Below, piece after piece: positions 7,588 through 16,624 of a stretch of 64,000 nt of DNA. This DNA is from Hanamia caeni (GTDB lineage: Bacteria; Bacteroidota; Bacteroidia; Chitinophagales; Chitinophagaceae): contig NZ_RJJR01000002.1 of the NCBI RefSeq assembly GCF_003721595.1, positions 496,001 through 560,000 on the forward strand, read 5' to 3'. The notes under the pieces are model-generated. The model ran no database searches. It was not told the DNA's origin and worked only from the letters and a program-made list of their open reading frames with translations. Every line of letters starts with the position of its first letter. The first letter of the stretch is position 1. The translations under genes and the position numbers were made by a program.

Positions 7588-9216
7588 ATGAAGATATGGT
7601 TAATATTATTTTCCCTTATTGCCACAGCCAGGAATACCATGGCGCAGGATAACTGTAATAAAATGCCTTTCTATCCTGCCGATTATATTGGCAATCCTTC
7701 ATTGGAGCAGGTGTCCTATTCCTGTGAAACGGATTTAATTACTACCACGAGCCCTTTGTTTGTTCCAATGATTTCTATCATTCCTTACTGGCAGGAACCG
7801 GTATTGGACTATATGGGCCTTACTTATTTTGGCCAGTGCAATCGTTTCTACATTCCCAAAAATCCACGTGATTATTCTTATGAAAACTCAGGTTATCCTC
7901 TTTATGATCCTTTGGTTCCCCAGCCTATTCCTGATGGAAAGGGAGTCATCGGAATTTCAAGTGACCGATCCTTGAGCGGATCCGCTTCTTCTGATAGATA
8001 CAGGGCAAAGAATTATATCTGTACCAATCTCTTACGCCTTTTAAAAAAAGACAGCCTGTATCGTTTAAGTTTTTATCTTGGGTTTGGAATAAAGGACACA
8101 AATTCCATTCCTTATAACGGCAGGCTTGGCTATAATGTTTCCAAATCTCCTACAAAGTTCGCTTTGTTTGGAGTGATTGACAGCACTCACCTCCCTTTTC
8201 CCAGGCCACAGGGAAATCATGGCACTTACGGCTGCCTTTCACAGATAAACCCTGAATGGATCAATCTTGGCGAGGTTATCATCAGTGGAAAACCTGGTAG
8301 TTGGGTTAGGGCCATCATCGAGTTCATCGCGCCTGCCGATATAGAATCTATCGGCATCGGGCCTGCCTGCGATATGAGCGATGTGCCTTATATGCCCCGT
8401 GCAGCGAATGAAGTGTCGGAATTTTATTTCCTCGACCATCTTCAACTTTACCAGGCCTCGGCGCCCAAGCCGATTCTTGAAGTAGCTAATGGCAGCCTTT
8501 GTGACGGGCCCAATGCTTTCACTACCCTGCACATGAAATCTGATAGCTATTATGCAGGCTCACAACTGCAATGGTATAAGAATAATGCGCCTGTAAACGA
8601 AACAGGCGGCTCCATTACCATCACCAAAGATCAATACGGCGAAGGCTGGTATCAATGCGGCGTACAGAATGACTCAGTTTGCATCCGCTCGGATTCTTTT
8701 TACGTAAACTGGGATCCTGTTATCAATCCAACCATCAGCAGCGACCCTGATACGGTGGCCTGTTATGGAGAAACGCAATTACTGGCTATGAACGGCGGCC
8801 CAAATACTACCTATCTCTGGAGCAACGGCTCGCGTGGATCTTCCATTACGGTTAGCCAGAGCGGCACTTATACAGTGGAGGCCTCGAACGCCTGCAATTC
8901 TGTGACGGCAACAAAAGTCGTAGCATTTAAAGAATGCCCGCCCATACTCTTTGTTCCGTCAGCGTTTACGCCTAACCATGACGGACTAAATGATATTTTC
9001 AAAGTCCATTCTATGGGAACCATCAAATCTTTCAGGATATCAATTTTCAACCGCTATGGCCAGCGTGTATTTTTTACAAAAGAAATTTCGCAGGGATGGG
9101 ATGCTATCTTCAACCATACTGCACAGCCGGCGGGTATCTATATATGGATCGCGCAGTACACAGATGCCAGGGGCGTTACCCACAGAAAAAATGGCACGGT
9201 AGCAGTGATCAAATAA
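7588..9216 (+). CDS. Secreted protein with type B T9SS sorting domain (CHU_C)
   Basis: 542 residues with the N-terminal signal peptide MKIWLILFSLIATARNTMAQ. The C-terminal ~90 residues, from FVPSAFTPNHDGLNDIF through FNRYGQRVF and QPAGIYIW to GTVAVIK, are the gliding-motility-associated CHU_C domain that directs type IX secretion to the cell surface. The middle contains Ig-like or PKD-like segments (WYKNNAPVNETGG; TYLWSNGSRGSSITVSQSGTYTV). The N-terminal ~280 residues contain many aromatic residues and match no family I know; they may be an adhesin or a carbohydrate-binding region. T9SS machinery is not encoded in this window. Confidence 0.85.
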   Translation: MKIWLILFSLIATARNTMAQDNCNKMPFYPADYIGNPSLEQVSYSCETDLITTTSPLFVPMISIIPYWQEPVLDYMGLTYFGQCNRFYIPKNPRDYSYENSGYPLYDPLVPQPIPDGKGVIGISSDRSLSGSASSDRYRAKNYICTNLLRLLKKDSLYRLSFYLGFGIKDTNSIPYNGRLGYNVSKSPTKFALFGVIDSTHLPFPRPQGNHGTYGCLSQINPEWINLGEVIISGKPGSWVRAIIEFIAPADIESIGIGPACDMSDVPYMPRAANEVSEFYFLDHLQLYQASAPKPILEVANGSLCDGPNAFTTLHMKSDSYYAGSQLQWYKNNAPVNETGGSITITKDQYGEGWYQCGVQNDSVCIRSDSFYVNWDPVINPTISSDPDTVACYGETQLLAMNGGPNTTYLWSNGSRGSSITVSQSGTYTVEASNACNSVTATKVVAFKECPPILFVPSAFTPNHDGLNDIFKVHSMGTIKSFRISIFNRYGQRVFFTKEISQGWDAIFNHTAQPAGIYIWIAQYTDARGVTHRKNGTVAVIK

Positions 9217-9316
9217 AGAGAGATTTTGAAAATAAATAATTACTGTTCATGTCTCAAATCAATTCTTAATAACTACAATTACCAAAACTCATCTCACCAA
9301 TCTTAAAAAGGCAAAT

Positions 9317-10312
9317 TCACAAGCCCAATAAAAATTCCATCGTGTCTACTCCATCAGCGTAGTCAAACAATCCTGGCTGCTGCGATTTACCAAAAGCTAC
9401 AGCATTTTCAGCAACAATGCATTGTATTTCCGGGTTTTCATTTAATTGTGCCGAAATAATTTTTTCATCTTCATAAAAAGAATAATGAAGCACGCTTACG
9501 GCTGAAAAAGGGTTACTGTTTTCAGATAGAATAATAGATTCATTTGTCATGTAGAATTTGTTATTCATAATAAACAAGGCAAGATTGTAATCGTAATTAT
9601 TTCGGTACTTGGTAATGTCTTTAAAGTAATTGTATTTTTTAAATGCACGTAACAATAATTCAAAATTATAATTTTCGGGAACCCACAATTGAGTGACGTT
9701 CCGGCAGCCCAACCCAAAATAGAGATTTACATCATCCGCCAGCAGGCTTAGTTGTTCTTCACTTTCATCACCTGTTAATATGGCAACAGACGTTTTATTG
9801 TTTCTGATGATAGATGGATATTTACCAAAATAGCGATGAAAATATCGTGCTGAGTTATTACTTCCTGTGGCAATGTACGCTTCGCAATTTTTTAAAGTTT
9901 CACTGATTCGTATCCGCGAAGCGCTTGTTGCATCCCACTCTGCCAGTTTTTTAATAATGAAAGGAAGTAATACATCATCTTTATCCGACAGCTTTATTTC
10001 CTGGTGATGGCCGGAAACAAAAACGCATAAAAAATCATGCAACCCTACCAGTGGGATATTGCCAGCCATCACGATTCCGATTCTGCGCGGATAAATATTA
10101 TCATCAATATGGTAATAATTTACCCAATTGCTCAATTTTGTTTCGTCGAGATAATTTTCAGAAATACTTTTAAAGGCATAATCAACAAAATCTTCCGTAA
10201 ACCATTTATTTTTTTCAAAAGCCTTTTGCTTAACTGCTGCCAACTCTTCATTGTTTGTCAACAGAAATTTGCCAAGCCGCGCTAATATTTGAATTCTTTC
10301 AGATAAGGCCAT
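9317..10312 (-). CDS. LuxC-type acyl-CoA reductase
   Basis: 331 residues related to the LuxC acyl-CoA reductase family, which reduces fatty acyl-CoA or acyl thioester to the aldehyde with NADPH. Recognisable segments are the Rossmann-type RRIGIVMAGNIPLVGLHD, the SDKDDVLLPFI segment and GLGCRNVTQLWVP, which holds the cysteine expected to form the acyl-enzyme. It is shorter than luminous-bacteria LuxC (about 480 residues), as is usual for the bacteroidete form. The gene diverges from a ferredoxin gene, an arrangement I recall from other Bacteroidota. No luciferase or LuxD/LuxE is present, so bioluminescence is not implied. Confidence 0.82.
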   Translation of the reverse strand: MALSERIQILARLGKFLLTNNEELAAVKQKAFEKNKWFTEDFVDYAFKSISENYLDETKLSNWVNYYHIDDNIYPRRIGIVMAGNIPLVGLHDFLCVFVSGHHQEIKLSDKDDVLLPFIIKKLAEWDATSASRIRISETLKNCEAYIATGSNNSARYFHRYFGKYPSIIRNNKTSVAILTGDESEEQLSLLADDVNLYFGLGCRNVTQLWVPENYNFELLLRAFKKYNYFKDITKYRNNYDYNLALFIMNNKFYMTNESIILSENSNPFSAVSVLHYSFYEDEKIISAQLNENPEIQCIVAENAVAFGKSQQPGLFDYADGVDTMEFLLGL

Positions 10313-10329
10313 GATGATTCAATTATCTT

Positions 10330-10337
10330 TATATTTG
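10330..10337 (+). promoter_or_regulatory. Putative -7 element of the ferredoxin gene
   Basis: TATATTTG is a perfect match to the Bacteroidota -7 consensus TAnnTTTG and lies 69 bases before the ferredoxin ATG. I see no convincing -33 TTTG. Confidence 0.4.
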
Positions 10338-10406
10338 TATTAATTAATGGGGCCAAAATTCGGAAATAATTCTGACCTCGCAGAACTGCTTAAAAAACAT
10401 ATAATA

Positions 10407-10754
10407 ATGGCGATTAAAATAACAGATGAATGTATCAATTGTGGGGCATGCGAGCCCGAATGCCCCAACAATGCAATTTATGAAGGCGGCGTAGAATGGG
10501 CCTTGGCCGATGGAACTTCGGTTAAAGGAGACGTTACTTTGCTGGATGGAAGCATTATGGATTCAGAGCAACGGAATGCTCCTATTGCTGACGATATTTA
10601 TTATATCGTTCCTGATAAATGTACCGAGTGCCAGGGATTTCATGAAGAGCCACAATGCGCTGCGGTTTGCCCGGTTGATTGTTGCATTCCTGATGAAATG
10701 TACCAGGAAACAATTGAGGAATTGTTGGCAAAAAAGGATAAATTGCACATATAA
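10407..10754 (+). CDS. 4Fe-4S dicluster ferredoxin
   Basis: 115 residues. The ATG at 10407 is preferred over an in-frame ATG 60 bases upstream because [20 protein letters not shown] is the standard start of this family. The first cluster motif is [12 protein letters not shown]; the second is [21 protein letters not shown], with the wider spacing typical of the 7Fe/8Fe Allochromatium-type ferredoxins. It transfers electrons to an unidentified partner; the divergent acyl-CoA reductase is a reasonable candidate by position only. Confidence 0.9.
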   Translation: MAIKITDECINCGACEPECPNNAIYEGGVEWALADGTSVKGDVTLLDGSIMDSEQRNAPIADDIYYIVPDKCTECQGFHEEPQCAAVCPVDCCIPDEMYQETIEELLAKKDKLHI

Positions 10755-10853
10755 TTTAAAAGGTGTAACAGCCTTCAACATGCAGGTGATATTTCCTGCG
10801 CATAGGCGATGGTATTGAAAAATGCTTTCGCCTTTTTTATAAACCACTAATTT

Positions 10854-11330
10854 ATGCTTAAGGAAAGCCTTGTTTATATTGCGTTTATTTTTTTAATCTT
10901 CCCTGTTTTTTTTTCCTGCAATGTAAAACAGGAAAATCCAGCCAAACCGGCTACTCACGAAATGCTCAACACTGACCTGGCCTTTTCGGATATGTGTCGC
11001 CAGGTAGGAATGAAAAAAGCTTATTTGCAATACATAGATGATGAAGGCGCATTACTGAGGCCTGATCATTTACCAATAGTAAGCGCGGATGCAATAAAAT
11101 ACATAAGCCAGCTAAGCGACACAGCTTATACACTTTCCTGGAAACCCGCTCATGCAGAGATTGCTTCTTCCGGCGATTTGGGATATACTTATGGCACTTT
11201 TGAATTGCAGTTTGAGGATACCACGCTAACCGGCACGTATGTCAACATCTGGAAGAAACAAAAAAATGGTGAATGGAAATTCGTTTTAAACAGCGATAAT
11301 CCCGGAACCGAACCGTCTGCTATGCAGTGA
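10854..11330 (+). CDS. Lipoprotein with SnoaL/DUF4440-like NTF2 fold
   Basis: 158 residues. The N-terminal segment is a lipoprotein signal with lipobox VFFSC (Cys22). The rest has the layout of DUF4440/NTF2-like proteins: an N-terminal helix with DLAFSDMCRQVGMKKAYLQY, a DDEGALLRP loop, and the C-terminal strands GDLGYTYGTFEL and TGTYVNIWKKQKNGEWKFVLN. Members are small binding or enzymatic domains of mostly unknown function. Probably anchored in the outer or inner membrane facing the periplasm. Confidence 0.75.
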   Translation: MLKESLVYIAFIFLIFPVFFSCNVKQENPAKPATHEMLNTDLAFSDMCRQVGMKKAYLQYIDDEGALLRPDHLPIVSADAIKYISQLSDTAYTLSWKPAHAEIASSGDLGYTYGTFELQFEDTTLTGTYVNIWKKQKNGEWKFVLNSDNPGTEPSAMQ

Positions 11331-11531
11331 ACCCACAAATAAATTGTTTTTTATTTCAGAGTTTCCGGACGAACATTAATTAAGAACATATTTTCTTACA
11401 ACAATTTCCAAGATTGCCTCCCTGTATATTTAAAAATAGTTTCCTTTACCGGAATCATTAATTTGAGCATAATTTCTCCGGTAAACATATCTTACATTTA
11501 CCAGCAACAAAAAAATGGAGCTTTTTAATAC

Positions 11532-13655
11532 ATGACACTCTTTCCCGGATCCGCTGTCCAACAACTGGAATTTGATAAAATAAAGCTTTTGCTTGCGCAA
11601 CATTGCCGCTCCCAATATGCGGCCGGTAAAGCAAACGAATTGCGCATCCATACGAACAGGAAATTTATTGAGCCCGAGCTTTTGCAAACAAATGAATACA
11701 AGCTTATTTTTCAAAATCATTTAAATTTTCCTGATGATGCTGTATTAGACCTTGCCAGGGAATTAAAGTTATTAAGCATTGAATCTTCTGTGCTTTCAGG
11801 CGATCAGTTCCTCCAGATAAAAAAGCTGGCTTTAGCTATCCAGCAAATTTTCAGATGGTTTTCACCCGATAGAAAAGTGGCATATCCTTCGTTGGCATCT
11901 ATTATTGAACAAACCTGGTTTGAAAAAAACATCGGGATGTTGATTGATGAGATAATTGATGAGACAGGAATGGTTAAAGACAATGCTTCTGAAAAACTTT
12001 CGTCAATCAGAATAGCTCTTTATAGAAAACGCACTGAATTAAAAAAAGTTTTTGCAAAAATTGTGAGCCGCTTAAACAAACTGGGCTACCTGACGGAGAT
12101 AGAAGAAAGCTTTATGAATGGAAGAAAAGTTTTGGCTGTGTTTGCCGAGCAGAAAAGAATGGTGAAAGGAATTTTGCACGGAGAAAGCGATAGCAGGCGC
12201 ACTTCATTTATAGAGCCGGAAGAAACCACTTATTTAAATAATGAAATTGTAGCATTAGAGAATGAAGAACTAAAAGAAATTTATATAATACTTCAACAGC
12301 TTACTACCAGGATGCGCGCCTACCATCCTTTGCTGACCAGCTACCATCAAATGATTGGTGAATATGATTTTATCAGGGCGAAGGCAAAGCTTGCATTGGA
12401 TTATAATGGAAATCTTCCTTCCTTGCATGATACGCCAATGCTGCATCTTAAAAATGCGACTCATCCCCTGCTATTTATTTATAATCAAAAATCCGGCAAA
12501 CCCACCATCCCGGTTGATCTTTCATTGGATGACAAAAAAAGAATTCTCGTAATCAGCGGCCCTAATGCAGGCGGAAAAACGGTAACGTTAAAAACCGCCG
12601 GGCTCCTGCAAATTATGGTTCAATGCGGATTGCTTGTTTCGTGTAGCCATGACAGTGAGTTTGGAATTTTTAAACAACTGATGATTCATATCGGTGACAC
12701 ACAAAGCCTCGAATTTGAATTAAGCACCTATTCGTCCCATCTTTTTAACATGAAATATTTTATGGAAAATGCGAACGGGAAAACGATGTTTTTAATAGAT
12801 GAACTTGGTAGCGGCAGTGATCCAAACCTGGGTGGCGCTTTTGCAGAAGTCATCATGGAGGAGTTGGCAAAAAAACATTCATTAGGAATTGTTACCACGC
12901 ATTATCTTAATCTGAAAGTAATGGCGAATAAGGTAAGTGGAATTATAAACGGCGCCATGGCTTTTGATGAAAAAAATCTGAAACCGTTGTACCGCCTTGT
13001 TATCGGCCAACCGGGAAGCTCGTACACTTTTGCAATTGCCGAACGCATAGGGCTGCCGAAAGAATTAATACAAAAAGCCAGGAAGCTGGTAGATGATGCT
13101 CATTTTTCGCTGGATAAATTGCTGAACCGGACAGAGCAGGACCAGCAACAGATGGAGCTGGAAAAAAAACATCTCAGCAAGTTGCTGGCTGAAAATGAAA
13201 GACTACAAAAAAATTTAAATCAGCTAATCGCTAAGGAAAAACATCAGCAACAAATAGAACTCTTAAAAGAGCAAAACCGGATTAACCAATCGAAATATAA
13301 TTACCTGAAAGAGATGGATCGGAAATTAAAATCCCTGGTAGCAGAATGGAAAAAGACGGATGATAAAAAGAAGGTAATTAAAATGATGCAGGCTGCCCTT
13401 TATAAACAACCTGAAAAACAAATATTAAAGAAGAAACAGCAAAAAATAGACGACAAATTTGTTGAAATAAACAAGCCGGTAAATATTGGCGATAAAGTAA
13501 AAATGCAACAAAACCGGCAGATTGGAACCGTTAAAGAAATTCGTGGCAAAAAGGCAATTGTGTTGATAGGCTCAATGCCTATCACTGTTTCTTTGGATGA
13601 CCTGGCGGTAGTGGCGGAAAGAATTACTAACAATGAATCTCAGCCTGGCGCGTGA
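11532..13655 (+). CDS. mutS2: MutS2 family ATPase lacking the Smr nuclease domain
   Basis: 707 residues. The MutS core/clamp region is followed by the ATPase domain with Walker A GPNAGGKT (343-350), Walker B MFLIDELGSGSD and the ITTHYLNLK-type switch (here VTTHYLNLK). A long Lys/Gln-rich coiled coil and a KOW-like segment (VNIGDKVKMQQNRQIGTVKEIRGKKAIVLIGSM) follow. Classical MutS2 continues into a C-terminal Smr endonuclease domain of about 80 residues; here the frame stops directly after the KOW-like part. MutS2 suppresses recombination or rescues collided ribosomes in other bacteria; without Smr the protein would need another nuclease or act only as a clamp or ATPase. Confidence 0.88.
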   Translation: MTLFPGSAVQQLEFDKIKLLLAQHCRSQYAAGKANELRIHTNRKFIEPELLQTNEYKLIFQNHLNFPDDAVLDLARELKLLSIESSVLSGDQFLQIKKLALAIQQIFRWFSPDRKVAYPSLASIIEQTWFEKNIGMLIDEIIDETGMVKDNASEKLSSIRIALYRKRTELKKVFAKIVSRLNKLGYLTEIEESFMNGRKVLAVFAEQKRMVKGILHGESDSRRTSFIEPEETTYLNNEIVALENEELKEIYIILQQLTTRMRAYHPLLTSYHQMIGEYDFIRAKAKLALDYNGNLPSLHDTPMLHLKNATHPLLFIYNQKSGKPTIPVDLSLDDKKRILVISGPNAGGKTVTLKTAGLLQIMVQCGLLVSCSHDSEFGIFKQLMIHIGDTQSLEFELSTYSSHLFNMKYFMENANGKTMFLIDELGSGSDPNLGGAFAEVIMEELAKKHSLGIVTTHYLNLKVMANKVSGIINGAMAFDEKNLKPLYRLVIGQPGSSYTFAIAERIGLPKELIQKARKLVDDAHFSLDKLLNRTEQDQQQMELEKKHLSKLLAENERLQKNLNQLIAKEKHQQQIELLKEQNRINQSKYNYLKEMDRKLKSLVAEWKKTDDKKKVIKMMQAALYKQPEKQILKKKQQKIDDKFVEINKPVNIGDKVKMQQNRQIGTVKEIRGKKAIVLIGSMPITVSLDDLAVVAERITNNESQPGA

Positions 13656-13688
13656 TACAGTAAAGCAACAAATAATGGTGATTATTTT

Positions 13689-14411
13689 TTACGCAAACCT
13701 TCTTTTAACCAACTGGTCAAACTGCTTTACAACCGGGTCGCTGTCGAGCCAGCCGATCTTAACTTTCAGTTCTCTTCTTATCCAAAATTCGGCTTCTGCG
13801 TAGATGGAAAAATTTTGGATAGTTTTTATACTTCTCTCATACATGGCCACATCGCCGCGGAACAATTCATTAATAAAAAGAAAACGATCGTTTATCCCAA
13901 TTGCTTTTTTTAAGTCTTTAATAGGCGAAGAAGTGAGCGTATGTGAAAGTTCTATTTTTTCCTCTTTAAGCTGATCGTTCAGCGATTCAGGATATTGGAA
14001 AGATAATTCGGCTGCCGTCTTTTTTTCCACCTGGTCCTGATGCGCAAGCGTGGGAACCTCTTCAAGAGGATCAAACAGAAATCCGGAGCGGTTTTGCGAA
14101 GGGCGCGTATTGGCCGCCTGGGCTTTCTTTTTAATTTGCTGCAGTTCCTCCTCAATTGCTTTTTCATCTACTTCCAGCACCTGCACAATCTTTTCTTCGG
14201 TACCACTATTGCCGGCCCTTTCAATTTCAACTAAATCAAAAGTTACCGGCATCACTACTGAAATTTTTTCAAACTGCAACTCCTGCTTTTTCTCAACCTT
14301 TTTTATTAATTCTGCCTGTAGAATTTGAACAGTCTGTAACATTTCTCTTGCAGGCGAATTTTCATTCAGTTGTTTTTGTAGTTTATTGAGAAGTGTTGAC
14401 ACCCGGTCCAT
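13689..14411 (-). CDS. Conserved bacteroidete protein of unknown function
   Basis: 240 residues, cytoplasmic. The N-terminal half is charged with heptad-like Leu/Glu/Lys patterns (coiled coil, about 1-110). The C-terminal part LKKAIGINDRFLFINELFRGDVAMYERSIKTIQNF and EAEFWIRRELKVKIGW is a motif I associate with conserved hypothetical proteins throughout Bacteroidota. It converges with mutS2 (33 bases between stops) and diverges from tdk. No function can be assigned. Confidence 0.65.
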   Translation of the reverse strand: MDRVSTLLNKLQKQLNENSPAREMLQTVQILQAELIKKVEKKQELQFEKISVVMPVTFDLVEIERAGNSGTEEKIVQVLEVDEKAIEEELQQIKKKAQAANTRPSQNRSGFLFDPLEEVPTLAHQDQVEKKTAAELSFQYPESLNDQLKEEKIELSHTLTSSPIKDLKKAIGINDRFLFINELFRGDVAMYERSIKTIQNFSIYAEAEFWIRRELKVKIGWLDSDPVVKQFDQLVKRRFA

Positions 14412-14449
14412 AAAATAGTTCTTGGATTATTAACGCGAAAATCTTTGTT

Positions 14450-14480
14450 TTTGATTTCAGGCAAAATCAATTTAACCTTG
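14450..14480 (+). promoter_or_regulatory. Putative promoter of tdk
   Basis: TTTG (14450-14453), 19 bases, then TAACCTTG (14473-14480), one mismatch from TAnnTTTG. The spacing fits Bacteroidota promoters. The tdk ATG is 49 bases downstream. Confidence 0.5.
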
Positions 14481-14528
14481 CAAATCGGGGCTAAGTTACT
14501 AATTGAAATTTAAAACTAAATACTAAAA

Positions 14529-15098
14529 ATGTTTATCGAACCCATTTTGAAGGGCGACAGACGGGGCTGGATTGAGGTGATTTGTGGCAGCATGTTCAGC
14601 GGCAAAACAGAAGAATTAATCCGCCGTTTAAAGCGTGTTGAAATCGCTCATCTTAAAGCCGAAATTTTTAAACCCTCAATTGATACGCGATATGACGACC
14701 AAAAAATAGTAAGCCATGATGAAAATAGAATTCACTCAACACCCATCGATAATTCTCAGACAATTCTTTTACTGGCGCAAAATGTAGATGTGGTTGGTAT
14801 TGATGAAGCCCAGTTTTTTGATGACCAGATCCCTACAGTGTGCGAGCAGCTTGCTTTAAAAGGCATGCGGGTAATTGTGGCCGGCCTTGATATGGATTAC
14901 CAGGGAAAGCCATTTGGCCAAATGCCTAACTTGTTAGCCATTGCTGATTATATTACAAAACTACATGCAATATGCGTGGTGTGTGGCAATATCGCAAATG
15001 TCAGCTATAGAAAAATCAATACCGGGCCGCGCGTTTTGCTGGGAGAAAAAAATATTTATGAGCCCAGGTGCAGGATATGTGCGCAGTTAAAGGATTGA
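14529..15098 (+). CDS. tdk: Thymidine kinase
   Basis: 189 residues, the standard length of type II thymidine kinase, which phosphorylates thymidine with ATP in the salvage pathway. Walker A is GSMFSGKT at 20-27; GIDEAQFF carries the Walker B/catalytic acidic pair; [17 protein letters not shown] is the lasso loop over the nucleoside; the zinc site is CVVCG plus CRIC near the C terminus. Complete. Confidence 0.95.
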   Translation: MFIEPILKGDRRGWIEVICGSMFSGKTEELIRRLKRVEIAHLKAEIFKPSIDTRYDDQKIVSHDENRIHSTPIDNSQTILLLAQNVDVVGIDEAQFFDDQIPTVCEQLALKGMRVIVAGLDMDYQGKPFGQMPNLLAIADYITKLHAICVVCGNIANVSYRKINTGPRVLLGEKNIYEPRCRICAQLKD

Positions 15099-15165
15099 TT
15101 GGTTAATCAGTTAAATAGTATAGAAAGTGAATAAGATTTCTCATTATTTGTTGCTTTACTGGCAG

Positions 15166-15195
15166 ATTTATTTTACTTTTTTAAAGGTAAATTTG
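15166..15195 (+). promoter_or_regulatory. Putative promoter of the toxin-antitoxin operon
   Basis: TAAATTTG (15188-15195) matches TAnnTTTG exactly, with a TTTA-type element about 19 bases upstream. The antitoxin ATG follows 16 bases after it, so the leader would be very short. Confidence 0.4.
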
Positions 15196-15211
15196 TAAAA
15201 AACAGTAAGAA

Positions 15212-15442
15212 ATGGAAAATGTTTTGGAAAAACAAATGTTCAGTTATTTTACCCAATTGAGTGAACAACAAAAAAAATCTGTCATTCGAATGCTAAAAGT
15301 TTTTTTAAATGGCAAAGTGGAAAATAAAGACCGGATCAGTATTGAACAATATAATAAAGAATTAGACGAGGCAATTGAACAAATCAAGAGTGGCGAAGTT
15401 TTTTCTCATGAGGAAGTGGTGAAAATGTCAAAAACCTGGTAA
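15212..15442 (+). CDS. Antitoxin of a type II toxin-antitoxin module
   Basis: 76 residues, acidic and helical. The C-terminal half, ISIEQYNKELDEAIEQIKSGEVFSHEEVV followed by MSKTW, is the pattern of small antitoxins that wrap around ParE/RelE toxins. The N-terminal part, which would bind DNA or dimerise, matches no specific fold I can name. Its TAA overlaps the ATG of the toxin gene by one base (TAATG), implying translational coupling. Confidence 0.7.
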   Translation: MENVLEKQMFSYFTQLSEQQKKSVIRMLKVFLNGKVENKDRISIEQYNKELDEAIEQIKSGEVFSHEEVVKMSKTW

Positions 15443-15741
15443 TGATAAAAAGGAAAGTTACCTGGACAAAGGCAGCTATCACTCAGTTTGACAAAATAAT
15501 TGATTATATCCGGCAAGATTCAGATCAAAATGCGGATAAAATAAAAGAAAAGATATTAGTCAGGATTAATCATTTATCTGATGATAGAATAGTTCATCGA
15601 AAAGATCCTTATAAGAAAAATAATGATGGCAATTATCTCTACTTTGAAACTATGAAATATCGTATTGTTTATTATAAAAGTGCAAAAGAGGTTTTCATAA
15701 TTCGCATTAACCATACAAGCAGGGAACCAAAATCATATTAA
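15442..15741 (+). CDS. RelE/ParE family toxin
   Basis: 99 residues. The N-terminal KVTWTKAAITQFDKIIDYI helix, the central DPYKKNNDGNYLYFETMKYRIVYY strands and the C-terminal VFIIRINHTSREP motif are those of the ParE/RelE fold. Whether it cleaves mRNA (RelE) or poisons gyrase (ParE) cannot be read from the sequence; the spacing resembles ParE-like members. Translationally coupled to its antitoxin. Confidence 0.8.
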   Translation: MIKRKVTWTKAAITQFDKIIDYIRQDSDQNADKIKEKILVRINHLSDDRIVHRKDPYKKNNDGNYLYFETMKYRIVYYKSAKEVFIIRINHTSREPKSY

Positions 15742-15780
15742 AAACCTACGCTCGAACTAAATTTTTCCTAATTCATCTGA

Positions 15781-16434
15781 ATGTCAAAAATAATTACCCT
15801 TCTAAAAAAAGATTTCCTGCTGGAACTTCGCCAGCAACATACATTTTTTGGAATACTATTGTATGTAGCGTCTACCATTTTTGTTCTTTACCTCGCAATG
15901 GGCCAGCCTGAAAGTACGGTGTACAACGGCTTATTCTGGATGATACAATTATTTGTTTGTATTAACGCGGTGGCCAAAAGTTTTATGCAGGAAAGCAAAG
16001 GCCGGATGCTTTATTTTTATACAATCACCAGTCCTGTTCATTTTATTATTGGCAAATTAATTTATAGTATAATTATTATGCTGCTAATGGTATTGCTGAG
16101 CCTGCTTTTGTTCAGGATTCTTTTAGGCAACCCGGTTTTTAATTACCTGCAATTTGTAGGCATTGCTTTTCTTGGCGGGATGAGCTTAAGCCTTGTTTTT
16201 ACGCTCATGTCGGCCATCGCTGCCAAAGCCCAGCAAAATGCGGCCATCATGGCGATCCTGGGCTTCCCTTTGATTATCCCTCAACTGCTCTTATTAATTC
16301 GCTTGTCCAGGGCAGCTTATGGAGAGGTTTTCAGGGAAGGGGCGTTGCTGCAAATATCCCTGCTTTTGGGCGGCCTTGATATATTAGTTATCGTTCTTGG
16401 TATTGTTTTATTCCCGTTTTTGTGGAGGGACTAA
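15781..16434 (+). CDS. ccmB: Heme exporter membrane subunit CcmB
   Basis: 217 residues with six predicted membrane helices and the CcmB landmarks LLKKDFLLELRQQHTF near the N terminus and KSFMQESKGRMLYFYTITSPVHFIIGKLIY in the first third. CcmB is the permease of the CcmABC complex that moves heme or heme-CcmE for cytochrome c maturation (System I). ccsA/ccmC and ccmD follow, but the ATPase gene ccmA is not adjacent. Confidence 0.9.
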   Translation: MSKIITLLKKDFLLELRQQHTFFGILLYVASTIFVLYLAMGQPESTVYNGLFWMIQLFVCINAVAKSFMQESKGRMLYFYTITSPVHFIIGKLIYSIIIMLLMVLLSLLLFRILLGNPVFNYLQFVGIAFLGGMSLSLVFTLMSAIAAKAQQNAAIMAILGFPLIIPQLLLLIRLSRAAYGEVFREGALLQISLLLGGLDILVIVLGIVLFPFLWRD

Positions 16435-16516
16435 TAAACTTATTTAAAAAAATATTAGTTGATTAAATATTTGTAACCACTTCGATCGGCTAACCAAATC
16501 ATTTGTTGGAGATTTT

Positions 16517-16535
16517 CAATCACCTTTCGTGATTG
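16517..16535. other. Short hairpin between ccmB and ccsA
   Basis: CAATCAC and GTGATTG form a perfect 7-bp stem with a 5-base loop. It is followed by TTAAATATCTTTAAAATA, not a clean U-run, so it could be an attenuator, an mRNA stability element or a weak terminator. Confidence 0.4.
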
Positions 16536-16624
16536 GTTAAATATCTTTAAAATAAGCCGTGGCAATCAAACAATTGGGAAAACACAATGATAATATTCTT
16601 AATTTTGCCACACAAAAAATTGTC

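Noticed and set aside
9317..10312. Luminescence (lux) operon
   Set aside because: Only a LuxC-like reductase is present; there is no luxA, luxB, luxD or luxE, and the family is widespread in non-luminous Bacteroidota.
10510..10847. Frames on both strands overlapping the ferredoxin gene
   Set aside because: They overlap the cysteine-motif ferredoxin and lack recognisable features.
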